Below, one piece after another: positions 28,383 to 37,143 of a stretch of 64,000 nucleotides of DNA (position 1 is its first letter; each line of letters begins with the position of its first letter). The translations under genes and the position numbers were made by a program. The stretch lies in contig NZ_JAJIRO010000002.1 of NCBI RefSeq assembly GCF_025717535.1, positions 248,001-312,000 on the forward strand, written 5' to 3'. Source of the stretch: Paucibacter sp. Y2R2-4. GTDB taxonomy: Bacteria; Pseudomonadota; Gammaproteobacteria; Burkholderiales; Burkholderiaceae_C. The notes under the pieces are model-generated. The model saw only the letters and a list, made by a program, of their open reading frames with translations, made no database searches and was not told where the DNA came from.

Positions 28383-29324
28383 TCAACCCAACAGCGCGCG
28401 GGCTTCCGCCAAGCTGGCCGGATCCAACACCGTGGTGCCAATGATTTCGGGATCAATACGCTTGGCCATACCGGCCAAGACCTTGCCGGGACCGCATTCG
28501 ATGATGTGGGAGAGGCCTCGTGCCTTCAAAGCCTGGATAACCTCAACCCAGCGCACCGGGCCAAAGGCCTGGCGATACAGGGCATCTCGCAGACCCTCCG
28601 CATCGGCCACTGCCGCCACATCGATGTTGTTGATAACCGGGAAGCTCAAGGGCGCAAACTGGGTCGCAGCCAATTTGGTCTTCAAGGCCTCGGCAGCCGG
28701 CTTCATCAAGCTGGAATGAAAAGGGGCAGAAACGGCCAGCAACAAAGCGCGCTTGGCGCCTGCTGCCTTCAACACTTCACATGCCTTGTCGACACCGGCC
28801 TTGCTGCCTGCGATCACGGTCTGCTTGGGGTCATTGAAATTGACGGCCTCTACCGGCTCACCGGCAGCCACAGCCGCAGCTGCACAGCCCTCACGCACCG
28901 CCTGCGAATCAAGCCCCAGGATGGCAGCCATGGCGCCAACACCGACAGGCACCGCCTCTTGCATGGCCTGCGCCCGGAAACGCACCAGCGGCAAGGCCTC
29001 AGTCAAGCTCAAGGCGCCAGCAGCAACCAAGGCGCTGTACTCACCCAAAGAATGACCCGCGGCGGCAGCCGGCACCAAGCCGGTTTCAGCAATCCAAGCG
29101 CGATAGCAAGCAATACCGGCCGTCAACATCACCGGCTGGGTGTTGGTGGTCAGATCCAACTGCTCTTTCGGGCCGGACTTGATCAAGGCCGCAATGTCTT
29201 CGCCCAAGGCATCGGATGCCTCTGCCAGGGTACGCAACACTTCCGGGTGATCACCCCAGGCATCCAACATGCCCACAGCCTGCGAACCTTGGCCCGGAAA
29301 CACAAAAGCAAAATTTGCACTCAT
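28383..29324 (-). CDS. fabD: FabD malonyl-CoA:ACP transacylase
   Basis: Loads malonyl groups onto ACP. It has 313 residues. FVFPGQGSQAVGM lies at the N-terminus, the nucleophile is Ser92 in GHSLGEYSALVAAG, and the His in VSAPFHSSLM near residue 200 completes the dyad. Gaps to fabH (50 bases) and fabG (16 bases) are consistent with one operon. Confidence 0.97.
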   Translation of the reverse strand: MSANFAFVFPGQGSQAVGMLDAWGDHPEVLRTLAEASDALGEDIAALIKSGPKEQLDLTTNTQPVMLTAGIACYRAWIAETGLVPAAAAGHSLGEYSALVAAGALSLTEALPLVRFRAQAMQEAVPVGVGAMAAILGLDSQAVREGCAAAAVAAGEPVEAVNFNDPKQTVIAGSKAGVDKACEVLKAAGAKRALLLAVSAPFHSSLMKPAAEALKTKLAATQFAPLSFPVINNIDVAAVADAEGLRDALYRQAFGPVRWVEVIQALKARGLSHIIECGPGKVLAGMAKRIDPEIIGTTVLDPASLAEARALLG

Positions 29325-29374
29325 CGATTCAATGTCTCATCGAAACGGGCCGAGCAAGTGCCGACCCGCGGATT

Positions 29375-30385
29375 TCAGAAGTCCAGCAGCACCGCGCCCC
29401 AGGTGAAGCCACCGCCCACACCCTCCAGCATCACGGTATCACCCGGTTTGACCTTGCCAGTGCGCACGGCAGTATCCAGCGCCAAGGGGATGGAGGCCGC
29501 CGAAGTGTTGCCATGCTCATCGACGGTGACGATCAGCCGTTCCATCGGCAGTTTCATCTTCTTGGCCGTGCTGTGCATGATGCGAATATTGGCTTGATGC
29601 GGGATCAACCAATCAACATCAGACTCCTGGCGCCCAGCCTTCTCCAACACCGAGCGCGCCACTTTCTCAAGCACGCTGACCGCCATCTTGAAGACCGCTT
29701 GGCCATCCATCTTCAGTAGCGGATCCCCCAAGACCTTGCCGCCAGACACGGTACCGGGCACGCACAAAATGCCCGAGTGGCGCCCATCGGCGTGCAACTC
29801 GGTCGCAAGAATGCCCGGCTTATCGCTGGCGCCCAAAACGACCGCGCCGGCGCCGTCGCCAAACAAAACGCAAGTGGTGCGATCTTTGAAGTCCAAGATG
29901 CGCGAGAACACTTCGGCGCCAACGACCAAGGCTTTGCTGGCAGCGCCGGTACGGATCATCGAGTCCGCCACCGTCAGGGCATAGACAAAGCCCGAGCAAA
30001 CGGCCTGCACATCGAACGCAGCCCCTCCGTGAACACCCAGCTTTTGCTGAAGCAAGCAAGCGGTGGACGGGAACACCACATCGGGCGTCGAAGTGGCCAC
30101 GATGATCAAGTCAATCTCATCCGCTGCGACGCCCGCGGCTTGCAGTGCCGCCTGAGCGGCAGGCAAGGCCAAATCGCTGGAGGTCACGCCCGCATCTGCA
30201 AAGTGACGCGCACGAATGCCGGTGCGCTCAACAATCCACTCGTCCGAAGTCTCGATGCCGTCAGCCGCCAGTTGAGCCGCCAATTCGACATTGCTGAGGC
30301 GCTTTGGCGGGAGAAAACTACCGGTGCCGAGGATGCGCGAGTAGCGAGGCAGCGCGGCGCGCTCTGTCTGGGAGCTTGATGTCAT
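29375..30385 (-). CDS. fabH: FabH 3-oxoacyl-ACP synthase III
   Basis: Starts fatty-acid synthesis by joining acetyl-CoA with malonyl-ACP. It has 336 residues. The Cys-His-Asn triad is Cys130 ([11 protein letters not shown]), His263 ([11 protein letters not shown]) and Asn293 ([13 protein letters not shown]). The N-terminus is about 12 residues longer than in E. coli. Its ATG overlaps the plsX stop by four bases, and the two are normally cotranscribed. Confidence 0.97.
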   Translation of the reverse strand: MTSSSQTERAALPRYSRILGTGSFLPPKRLSNVELAAQLAADGIETSDEWIVERTGIRARHFADAGVTSSDLALPAAQAALQAAGVAADEIDLIIVATSTPDVVFPSTACLLQQKLGVHGGAAFDVQAVCSGFVYALTVADSMIRTGAASKALVVGAEVFSRILDFKDRTTCVLFGDGAGAVVLGASDKPGILATELHADGRHSGILCVPGTVSGGKVLGDPLLKMDGQAVFKMAVSVLEKVARSVLEKAGRQESDVDWLIPHQANIRIMHSTAKKMKLPMERLIVTVDEHGNTSAASIPLALDTAVRTGKVKPGDTVMLEGVGGGFTWGAVLLDF

Positions 30386-31542
30386 GCAGCTTGAACGACC
30401 GAGGTCGCCTTATCTCCTGAAGCCACTTGCTCAAGCTCAGCCGAGGCATCGGACAAGGACTTGGACTGCAAGGTGGCAATGATTCGATCATGAACCCGGT
30501 CTAGCAACCGGTTGCGGGCGGCATCATACGCCCGGTTCAAGGCAGTCTCGAAAGCCAGCTGATCGGCCGAGCCGTGACTCTTGAAGACCAAACCCCGCAA
30601 GCCCAACAAGGCAGCGCCATTGAAACGGCGATGATCGACGCGGCCCTTGAATCGCTTCAAAACCGGCATCGCCATCAAAGCTGCCGCCTTCGTCAACCAA
30701 CTGCGACCAAACTCCTCGCGGATGATGGTGATGATCATGGTCGCAAGACCTTCGGCAGTCTTCAAAGCGACGTTACCCACAAAGCCGTCGCAGACCACCA
30801 GGTCCACGGTGCCCTTGAAGATATCATTGCCTTCGACATTACCGAAGAAGTTCAGCTGACCCGCAGCACCCGCCTGTCGCAGCAACTCGCCGGCACGCTT
30901 GATGGTCTCGCTGCCCTTGATGACTTCTTCGCCAATATTGAGCAGGCCGACGCTGGGTTCGGGCTGCCCATCCACAGCGGAGACGAGCGCGCTGCCCATC
31001 AAGGCAAACTGGAGCAAGTGTTCGGCCGTGCAGTCGACATTGGCCCCCAGATCCAACATCGTAGTGAAGCCGCCTTTTTGATTCGGCATTACCGAAGCAA
31101 TCGCAGGGCGATCGATGCCATCCAGCGTCTTGAGCAAATAGCGAGACACGGCCATCAATGCGCCCGTGTTGCCCGCGGAGACGCAAGCGTCGGCAGCAGG
31201 CGCAGCGCCATCCAACGACTTCAGCTGGTTGATAGCCACGCGCATCGAAGAATCCTTCTTGCGACGCAGGGCCACCTCTACAGGATCGTCCATCAGGACG
31301 ACTTCGCTGGCCGGCACGATGCGGCAGCGCGGCCAAGCAGCAGCTTCCGCCAAGGCATCAGGCAGACCGACGAGCAAGAGCTCAGCGTTTGGATGCCGCT
31401 CCAAAAAGGCTTGCGCTGCAGGCAATGTGACGGAAGGCCCGTGGTCACCGCCCATGCAGTCAATCGCCAAACGCACCACTTTGAGTGGTGCCAGGTCGAC
31501 AGCATCAGCCGAGGCAAGCGTGCCGTTAACAGGAATTGACAT
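30382..31542 (-). CDS. plsX: PlsX phosphate acyltransferase
   Basis: Peripheral enzyme that converts acyl-ACP to acyl-phosphate, the donor for PlsY in phospholipid synthesis. The family start motif is [16 protein letters not shown], and [12 protein letters not shown] lies near 135. The chosen ATG at 31542 gives 386 residues, with about 23 residues ahead of the usual start; the upstream in-frame ATG at 31599 is less likely, and a GTG close to the conserved start cannot be excluded. It is preceded by the rpmF terminator, so read-through or a promoter inside 31543-31640 must supply its transcript. Confidence 0.95.
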   Translation of the reverse strand: MSIPVNGTLASADAVDLAPLKVVRLAIDCMGGDHGPSVTLPAAQAFLERHPNAELLLVGLPDALAEAAAWPRCRIVPASEVVLMDDPVEVALRRKKDSSMRVAINQLKSLDGAAPAADACVSAGNTGALMAVSRYLLKTLDGIDRPAIASVMPNQKGGFTTMLDLGANVDCTAEHLLQFALMGSALVSAVDGQPEPSVGLLNIGEEVIKGSETIKRAGELLRQAGAAGQLNFFGNVEGNDIFKGTVDLVVCDGFVGNVALKTAEGLATMIITIIREEFGRSWLTKAAALMAMPVLKRFKGRVDHRRFNGAALLGLRGLVFKSHGSADQLAFETALNRAYDAARNRLLDRVHDRIIATLQSKSLSDASAELEQVASGDKATSVVQAA

Positions 31543-31645
31543 CAATGCAAACCAAATAGGGGATCGACTGGCCCTCGGCTCACTGGCAAATCTTGCCAAT
31601 CAGGACCGCCGGCCAAACAAGAGCGCAAAACGCGACACTCAAACA

Positions 31646-31680
31646 CAAAAACCCGGCACTGCAACAAGGCACAGGCCGGG
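31646..31680 (-). terminator. Terminator between rpmF and plsX
   Basis: On the minus strand CCCGGC (31680-side GCCGGG complement) and GCCGGG close a loop of 17 bases and are followed by TTTTTGTGTTTG. It would let the abundant L32 message end before plsX, leaving partial read-through into the lipid genes. Confidence 0.7.
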
Positions 31681-31746
31681 AGTTTGTGAGCCATGGCAGA
31701 TCAAAGCAGCGCGCAACTCATGAGCTGCGCAGAAGCCTGCAATCTA

Positions 31747-31932
31747 TCAGGAGGCGTCAGCCTTGGTCTTCAGGACCTTGCGGCCACGGTAGAAGCCAGT
31801 GGGGCTGATGTGGTGACGCAGATGCACTTCACCTGTTGTAGGTTCGATTGCAGTACCCGGGGTAACCAGGGCATTGTGCGAACGGTGCATGCCACGCTTG
31901 GAGGGGGACTTTTTGTTTTGCTGAACGGCCAT
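31747..31932 (-). CDS. rpmF: Ribosomal protein L32
   Basis: Basic 61-residue protein of the large subunit. It starts [19 protein letters not shown] and contains the [15 protein letters not shown] end typical of L32. There are no zinc cysteines, so it is the C-minus form. The ribosome site TAGGAGAATTTC lies just before the ATG. It sits in the conserved yceD-rpmF-plsX-fabH order that links ribosome and membrane synthesis. Confidence 0.97.
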   Translation of the reverse strand: MAVQQNKKSPSKRGMHRSHNALVTPGTAIEPTTGEVHLRHHISPTGFYRGRKVLKTKADAS

Positions 31933-31971
31933 GAAATTCTCCTAAGGCTCCGGTGATTGAGGGGCTTTGCC

Positions 31972-32008
31972 GCAGGTACTGCCTCGAAACCGAGTAGCGA
32001 GCACCTGC
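31972..32008 (-). repeat. Two-part hairpin in the rpmF leader
   Basis: GCAGGT and ACCTGC form the outer stem, and CTCG-GTTT-CGAG forms an inner stem-loop within it. It lies between the predicted promoter and the rpmF ribosome site, where a regulatory RNA element would be expected. Confidence 0.45.
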
Positions 32009-32199
32009 TGCGCTGCGGCCCTTACACCCCGGGCGCCGCGATTGCTATTGATTCAAGCGTCACGAGCTTCATGCGCACCATGCGCCAGCTGCCTGCTTCT
32101 CTGAGTGTCCTTATGGCTCGCCTTTTCAAGCACCGCCTTAAAGCCCATTCCCAGTCTTGCGACATGCCACTTTGATTCTCGAACCGGGGAAAGCCCGTG

Positions 32200-32228
32200 A
32201 TTGTAGCACGCGTGCGGCAATTCCCCAA
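32200..32228 (-). promoter_or_regulatory. Sigma-70 promoter for rpmF
   Basis: On the minus strand TTGGGG (32228-32223) and TACAAT (32205-32200) are separated by exactly 17 bases. It lies at the end of yceD and would start a transcript near 32193. Confidence 0.65.
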
Positions 32229-32245
32229 ACCCCATCCCCAAACGC

Positions 32246-32815
32246 TTATTGCTTGGGGCCTTGTTGTTTCTTCAATGCCGCCAAGGCTGCAAAGGGATGA
32301 GGCCGCTGTTCAGCCTGATCCAACTCTTGCAAGGCGGGATCCACCGGAACCACGAGCGGTTGCGGGCAGACCTCATGCCGAGGCACAAGAGGCAAAGACA
32401 GCAGCAGCTCATCTTCCAACAATTCGATGACATCAAAACTACGCGTCAGGACCAGCAAGTCCTCTTCGCTTTCTGCATCCACACTGAGCGCCTCGGCCTC
32501 ATCCTTGACAAAGCGAAACCAGTGCGACAACTGGATCGCCTCGTCCACGGGCTGCAAGCAGCGCTGGCAGGTCAAGCGAGCGACAGCAGAAGCCTCGAGA
32601 TGAAGCCAAGTTTGAGCTTCAGCGCCACGCTCTTCGCGCCGCTCGCCTGTGGCGCGCCAAGTCACTGCAGGCCAGGCACTGGCAGGCGCCTCAGGGGCCG
32701 CAGCATCCGCAAGACGCAGCAGCGAGGCGGCCGCGAGTTCACCACTCAATTCAGCGCCGTCGCGCGCGAAGGCCGCGACATCCAACTTGCCAGGAAAATA
32801 TTGATGCTCTTTCAT
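32246..32815 (-). CDS. YceD/DUF177 protein
   Basis: A 189-residue acidic protein of the YceD family, nearly always encoded next to rpmF. In plants and some bacteria DUF177 proteins act in 23S rRNA accumulation. Visible markers are a CxxC pair in RLTCQRCLQP near 95, the acidic stretch ESEEDLLVL, and the C-terminal PHPFAALAALK. The start at 32815 (MKEHQYFPGKLDV) is preferred over an upstream ATG at 32908, which would overlap the divergent maf gene. Confidence 0.9.
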   Translation of the reverse strand: MKEHQYFPGKLDVAAFARDGAELSGELAAASLLRLADAAAPEAPASAWPAVTWRATGERREERGAEAQTWLHLEASAVARLTCQRCLQPVDEAIQLSHWFRFVKDEAEALSVDAESEEDLLVLTRSFDVIELLEDELLLSLPLVPRHEVCPQPLVVPVDPALQELDQAEQRPHPFAALAALKKQQGPKQ

Positions 32816-32902
32816 AGCCTCAAGTGTAGAGGCGCAATCAAAAGCTAGGCCACCAAAGCTCAGCGCAAGTAGCAGATGCCGTAGCGGTGCGAAAATCAGA
32901 CG

Positions 32903-33526
32903 ATGCAAAACACCCCAAGCCCCCGCCCGTTGATCCTGGGCTCGACTTCTCGCTACCGCCGCGAACTGCTGGAGCGGCTTCGCCTACCATTTGAGGTCAG
33001 CGCCCCGAATGTCGATGAAAGCGCACTGCCACTGGAAGCACCCGCCGAACTGGCCAAGCGCCTGGCTCTGGCCAAGGCAAACGCCATTGCCCAACAATAC
33101 CCAGAGGCCATCGTCATCGGGTCGGACCAAGTGGCTGACTTGAACGGCACAGCCCTTGGCAAGCCCGGCAGCCACGAGCGCGCCATCGAGCAACTGCAAG
33201 CCATGAGCGGACAGACCGTCATCTTTCACACCGCCGTGGCCGTGGTCTGCGCCGAAAGTGGTTTTGCAGCACTGGACACGGCGGTTATTAAGACCCGATT
33301 CAGGACACTCTCTGCCGTAGAGATAGAAAATTATCTGCACGCCGAGCAACCCTACGACTGCGCCGGCAGCGCCAAGTCCGAAGGGATGGGCATCAGCTTG
33401 CTCGCCGCCATCGAGTCCGACGACCCCACTGCCCTGATCGGCCTGCCCTTGATTCGCACCTGTGAAATGCTGCGTCAAGCGGGGCTCGACCCGCTGCTGC
33501 ACGGCAAGATGGGAGCCCCGCAATGA
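32903..33526 (+). CDS. Maf/YceF-type nucleotide pyrophosphatase
   Basis: Cytosolic nucleoside triphosphate pyrophosphatase of 207 residues, probably the YceF subgroup that hydrolyses 7-methyl-GTP. Markers are LILGSTSRYRRELLERL at the start, IGSDQVA in the middle and the YDCAGSAKSEG loop. It is divergent from yceD with 87 bases between the starts and overlaps the next gene by four bases. Confidence 0.92.
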   Translation: MQNTPSPRPLILGSTSRYRRELLERLRLPFEVSAPNVDESALPLEAPAELAKRLALAKANAIAQQYPEAIVIGSDQVADLNGTALGKPGSHERAIEQLQAMSGQTVIFHTAVAVVCAESGFAALDTAVIKTRFRTLSAVEIENYLHAEQPYDCAGSAKSEGMGISLLAAIESDDPTALIGLPLIRTCEMLRQAGLDPLLHGKMGAPQ

Positions 33527-34293
33527 AAAAGGGTCGCCTCTACCTGGTTCCCAACAGCCTGGACTTCGGCGTCGAAGGCGCCGCCGTGGATCTGCAACAA
33601 GTACTGCCGTTGCACGTCATTCAAACGGCGGCCCGCCTGAATTTCTGGGCCGCAGAAAACGCCAAGACAACACGCGCCTTCTTGAAACGGGTCGATGCCA
33701 TCGCCCCTTTGAGCCAAGCCCTGCAAAACCTGCAAATCAGCGAACTGCCTCGACCACCCAAGGGACGCGCAAGCCTGGATGCCGCCGCACAAAATCAGGC
33801 TTGGCAAAAGCTGCTCGAACCCGCACTCGCTGGGCATGACATCGGATTGATCTCTGAGGCAGGCCTACCCGCTGTGGCCGACCCGGGCGCCCTGCTGGTT
33901 GCCGCAGCCCATGATGCGGATATTGAGGTCATCCCATTGAGCGGCCCCAGTGCGCTGCTGATGGCTCTGTCCGCCAGCGGATTGAACGGCCAGAGCTTTG
34001 CCTTCGTTGGCTACCTGCCAGTCGACGCAGCGGCCCGCACCGCACGCATTCGAGAACTGGAAGCCCTGTCGGCTCGCCAACAGCAAACGCAGTTGGTGAT
34101 TGAAACGCCTTATCGCAACTCAGCCTTGCTGCATGCACTCTTGAGCAGCCTGAAGCCCAACACCCGCTTGTCCATCAGCTGCGGCCTGAGCCTGGAGCAA
34201 GGCTGGACACGTAGCGCCACGGTTGAAGAGTGGCGCAGTTCCGGTGAATCGATGCCGGACAAGGTGCCGGCCGTATTCGCTTTCTTGGGCTAA
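33523..34293 (+). CDS. RsmI-like SAM-dependent methyltransferase
   Basis: A 256-residue member of the tetrapyrrole-methylase superfamily related to RsmI (2'-O-methylation of 16S rRNA C1402). Typical motifs are LYLVPNSLD at the start, ISEAGLPAVADPGALLV near 108, and PLSGPSALLMALSASGLNGQSFAFVGYLP near 143. It differs from true RsmI by a shorter C-terminus and a changed N-terminal loop, and Burkholderiales usually have a separate rsmI elsewhere, so this is likely a paralogue of unknown substrate. It is cotranscribed with maf by an ATGA overlap. Confidence 0.8.
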   Translation: MKKGRLYLVPNSLDFGVEGAAVDLQQVLPLHVIQTAARLNFWAAENAKTTRAFLKRVDAIAPLSQALQNLQISELPRPPKGRASLDAAAQNQAWQKLLEPALAGHDIGLISEAGLPAVADPGALLVAAAHDADIEVIPLSGPSALLMALSASGLNGQSFAFVGYLPVDAAARTARIRELEALSARQQQTQLVIETPYRNSALLHALLSSLKPNTRLSISCGLSLEQGWTRSATVEEWRSSGESMPDKVPAVFAFLG

Positions 34294-34302
34294 TTTCTCG
34301 CC

Positions 34303-34328
34303 AAGTCCGCCCCTCCCGGGGTGGACTT
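34303..34328. terminator. Possible bidirectional hairpin between convergent genes
   Basis: AAGTCCGCCCC (34303-34313) and GGGGTGGACTT (34318-34328) form an 11-bp stem with one wobble pair and a TCCC loop. It sits between the RsmI-like stop and the rhlE stop. Neither side has a T-run, so its strength is uncertain. Confidence 0.5.
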
Positions 34329-35835
34329 AAGACTCCAAGGATGAGGCAGGAACTTTGGCGCCAAACAAAGCCGCAACCTTGCGTTTTGGCTTGATATTGC
34401 TAGACACACCACGTGGTGCAGCGACGGCATTGCCCGCCGCCCCCTTGTCCCAGGCAGGCAACTCAGCACTGGCGTTGGCCTCATAAGGTTTGTCAAAAAA
34501 AGCATCTCGAGCAGGCGCCCGGTAGCTTGAGCGAGGCGCCGGTGCAGATTCAGCACGAGACGAGCCAGACTCGGCTCGATCCGTACGATCTTCCCACTCA
34601 CGGCGAGGTGCACGCTCTGGCCGCGCACGGCGCGCATCCTCCAACTCGAAGGCCTCCAATTCGATGGTCCGCTTGGTGAGCTTCTCAAGATCCGCAATCA
34701 AGCGAGCATCTGACTTGGTAACCAGCGTCACCGCCACACCAGAGGCGCCAGCGCGGCCGGTGCGGCCGATACGGTGTACGTAGTCTTCCGCGTTGAAAGG
34801 CACATCAAAATTGAAGACCGCAGGTAAATCGGCAATATCCAAGCCGCGAGCAGCCACGTCAGTCGCGACCAAGAGGTCGACTTCACCGCGCTTGAAGGCC
34901 TCCAGAGACTTCAAACGCTCATCCTGCGATTTATCTCCATGCAATGCGGACGTACGCAAACCATCACGCTCGAAGGAACGGGCCAATCGTGCCGCACCCA
35001 GCTTGGAATTCACAAACACAATCGCCTGAGTGATGGCACGCTGACGCAGAATCTGAGTCACCACCGCGCGCTTGTCATCGTCGGTCACGCTGTAAAACAA
35101 CTGCTCCACATTGGTCGCGGTCGCGTTCGGACGGGCCACCTCAACCAAGAGCGGGTCCTGCAGATAACTCTGTGCCAGGCGTTTGATCTCAGGCGAAAAC
35201 GTAGCCGAGAACAACAAGGTCTGACGCTGCTTGGGCAGATAGCTCAAGATGCGCTGCAGGTCCGGCAAGAAGCCGATGTCCAGCATGCGGTCCGCCTCGT
35301 CGAGCACCACATACTCCACCTGATTCAAGACGCAGTTCTTGGCCTCGATGTGATCGAGCAAGCGCCCCGGTGTAGCGATCAAGACCTCAACGCCGCCCTT
35401 CAACACCAGGGTTTGCGGCTTCATGTCGATGCCGCCAAACACCACGGTCACCCGCAGATTCGTGTGCTTGGCATAAGCCTTGATATTGTTGGCCACTTGA
35501 TCGGCCAGCTCACGTGTTGGCGCCAACACCAAGGCGCGCACCGGATGGCGCGCTGGCGAAGCACTAGCGTTCTCATGCTTGAGCATGCGCTGCAGCAAAG
35601 GGATGGAAAACGCGGCTGTTTTGCCCGTGCCGGTCTGGGCGGCACCCATCACATCCCGCCCGTCCAAAACGATAGGAATCGCTTTGGCTTGAATGGGCGT
35701 CATGGTGGCGTAGCCGGAGTCGGCTACCGCCCGCAACAGCTTGGCGTCAAGAGGCAGTGTGTCAAAGCGTGCAGGGGCTGCTTCAGGCGCGGCGGGCGTG
35801 GTTTGGGTGTCGGTCATCCCCCGATTATCCGTCAT
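34327..35835 (-). CDS. rhlE: RhlE-type DEAD-box RNA helicase
   Basis: ATP-dependent RNA helicase for ribosome assembly or mRNA decay. It has 502 residues. In order it shows the Q motif (TMTPIQAKAIP), Walker A AQTGTGKT, VLDEADRMLDIGF, SATF, ATDVAARGLD and HRIGRTGRAG. The last 120 residues are Arg/Glu/Ser-rich and disordered, ending in a basic patch (SSNIKPKRKVAALFG), a common RNA-binding tail. Two start ATGs lie 18 bases apart (35835 and 35817) within a short duplicated sequence, each preceded by a run of G, and I cannot choose firmly. Confidence 0.93.
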   Translation of the reverse strand: MTDNRGMTDTQTTPAAPEAAPARFDTLPLDAKLLRAVADSGYATMTPIQAKAIPIVLDGRDVMGAAQTGTGKTAAFSIPLLQRMLKHENASASPARHPVRALVLAPTRELADQVANNIKAYAKHTNLRVTVVFGGIDMKPQTLVLKGGVEVLIATPGRLLDHIEAKNCVLNQVEYVVLDEADRMLDIGFLPDLQRILSYLPKQRQTLLFSATFSPEIKRLAQSYLQDPLLVEVARPNATATNVEQLFYSVTDDDKRAVVTQILRQRAITQAIVFVNSKLGAARLARSFERDGLRTSALHGDKSQDERLKSLEAFKRGEVDLLVATDVAARGLDIADLPAVFNFDVPFNAEDYVHRIGRTGRAGASGVAVTLVTKSDARLIADLEKLTKRTIELEAFELEDARRARPERAPRREWEDRTDRAESGSSRAESAPAPRSSYRAPARDAFFDKPYEANASAELPAWDKGAAGNAVAAPRGVSSNIKPKRKVAALFGAKVPASSLES

Positions 35836-35844
35836 CCCCGCCAA

Positions 35845-36993
35845 TTACTTGGGATTACCCGAACTGCGGCCCTTATCGATCTCCGCGACGCGGCTGACCA
35901 ACTCTCGCTTGGCATGCATCCAACGCGGGGTACGGAAGCGCACGATGCGCCAGTACAAGCCCACATAAACCAGACCAAAGAGCACCATGCACAGCGCCAT
36001 CATCGGGGTCGAGTCCCAAAAAAGCACAGCAGGCGCCAGCGAAAAGATACACAGCATCCAAAGATAAGGCGCCGTCATTGAGTTGCGGCGGGTCATCGCA
36101 CGCGCATCGCGAGCACCAACGGTCCAGCGCATCAGACGGCGGTAAATCAGGGAGTGCAAATGAATGCCATCGGGCAGGCCCGGTGGCGTAGCGCGTATGA
36201 AGCGTCGGCGATAAATCGAGAACAGCGTCTCAAACACCGGGTAGCTGCACACCATCAGCGCAAACAAGGGCGACACCTCGGGGTGGCGAGCGATCAACAG
36301 AATGCCGATCTCGGCGACCATAAAGCCCAAGAAGTAAGCCCCACCGTCTCCCAGGAAGATCATGCCGGCCGGAAAGTTCCAAACGAAGAAGCCAAGAACG
36401 GCACCTACGCCAGCCAGAGACCACAAGGTCAACTCAACGTCTCCCACCTGGTGCGCAACATAGGCAAAAGCCAGCAGCATCAGGCAAACACACATCGAAG
36501 AAAGGCCATTGAAACCGTCAATGATGTTGACTGCGTTGGCAACCCCGGCCACCACAAGCACCGTGGCCAGCAAAGCCCCGATTGTGGTCGCCACAAGAAA
36601 GTCCAGACCAGGGATGTCGGTATTAGTGATCCGCGCGTCGATCAACCAAAAAGCCAAGACCGCAGAAACTGCGGTCGCCAGCAAGCGCTTGCCGGGCGAC
36701 ACCTTTTTGGTGAAGTCCTCTATCAAGCCTGCGGCAAAGGCAGGCAAGCCACATAGCAAAAGCATCAGCCCGAGATGGGCATGGTCTGAACCGCGCCACC
36801 ACACCAGGCCCGCCACCACCAACAGGCCCGCAAACATACCCACACCACCGATCCGTGGCACCGCCTTGGCATGAAACTTCTGCGGACCACTCAAGTCCCC
36901 ATCCGCCGACAAATGCCCGTGGAGACTGGCGGAATGCACAACCCACAAAGTGACCAAAGTGGCCACCAAAAAAGACGTAATGAAATACAGCAT
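35845..36993 (-). CDS. WecA/MraY-family phosphoglycosyl transferase
   Basis: Polytopic inner-membrane enzyme of 382 residues that would attach a sugar-1-phosphate, probably GlcNAc or a related HexNAc, to undecaprenyl phosphate. About ten membrane helices are visible. Family motifs are KFHAKAVPRIGGVGMF, NIIDGFNGLSSM and FLGDGGAYFLGFM (the catalytic and Mg-binding Asp residues). It lies next to the polysaccharide locus but points the opposite way, downstream of no other glycan gene, so it could prime either this glycan or another. The stop is ten bases from the helicase start. Confidence 0.9.
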   Translation of the reverse strand: MLYFITSFLVATLVTLWVVHSASLHGHLSADGDLSGPQKFHAKAVPRIGGVGMFAGLLVVAGLVWWRGSDHAHLGLMLLLCGLPAFAAGLIEDFTKKVSPGKRLLATAVSAVLAFWLIDARITNTDIPGLDFLVATTIGALLATVLVVAGVANAVNIIDGFNGLSSMCVCLMLLAFAYVAHQVGDVELTLWSLAGVGAVLGFFVWNFPAGMIFLGDGGAYFLGFMVAEIGILLIARHPEVSPLFALMVCSYPVFETLFSIYRRRFIRATPPGLPDGIHLHSLIYRRLMRWTVGARDARAMTRRNSMTAPYLWMLCIFSLAPAVLFWDSTPMMALCMVLFGLVYVGLYWRIVRFRTPRWMHAKRELVSRVAEIDKGRSSGNPK

Positions 36994-37138
36994 GCGCGGA
37001 GTGTAGCGAGGCCCTCTTGCTCAACTCAGGGCCGGTGCCCCACCAAAGCACCGCTAGAATCCGCCCCAATCCACACGGTACCCGGGTAAACCCACGGCGA
37101 GCACCTGTGTGCAAAGAAAGATTCACGAACACACGACC

Positions 37139-37143
37139 GAGGA
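37139..37143 (+). promoter_or_regulatory. Ribosome site that questions the SLBB gene start
   Basis: GAGGA directly abuts the ATG at 37144, which is too close for use, but is six bases from a GTG at 37150. The GTG may be the true start. The difference is two residues. Confidence 0.5.

Larger units (their letters stand above)
31933..32245 (-). promoter_or_regulatory. Long rpmF leader region
   Basis: These 313 bases lie between the yceD stop and the rpmF start and carry no convincing gene. From the predicted promoter at 32200-32228 the transcript would have about 260 untranslated bases. A two-part hairpin (31972-32008) ends 40 bases before the rpmF start. A 47-codon frame is open from an ATG near 32165 on the minus strand but has no visible family and is not called. 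Confidence 0.5.

Noticed and set aside
32022-32228. Small basic frames in the rpmF leader
   Set aside because: Several overlapping short frames on both strands, none with a family or clear ribosome site. A leader RNA explains the space better.
37011-37060. Promoter for the polysaccharide operon with TAGAAT at 37055-37060
   Set aside because: No -35 element at a usable distance. The -10 match alone is not enough.
36994-37143. JUMPstart/ops element before the polysaccharide operon
   Set aside because: The GGCGGTAGCGTG core is not present in the upstream region.
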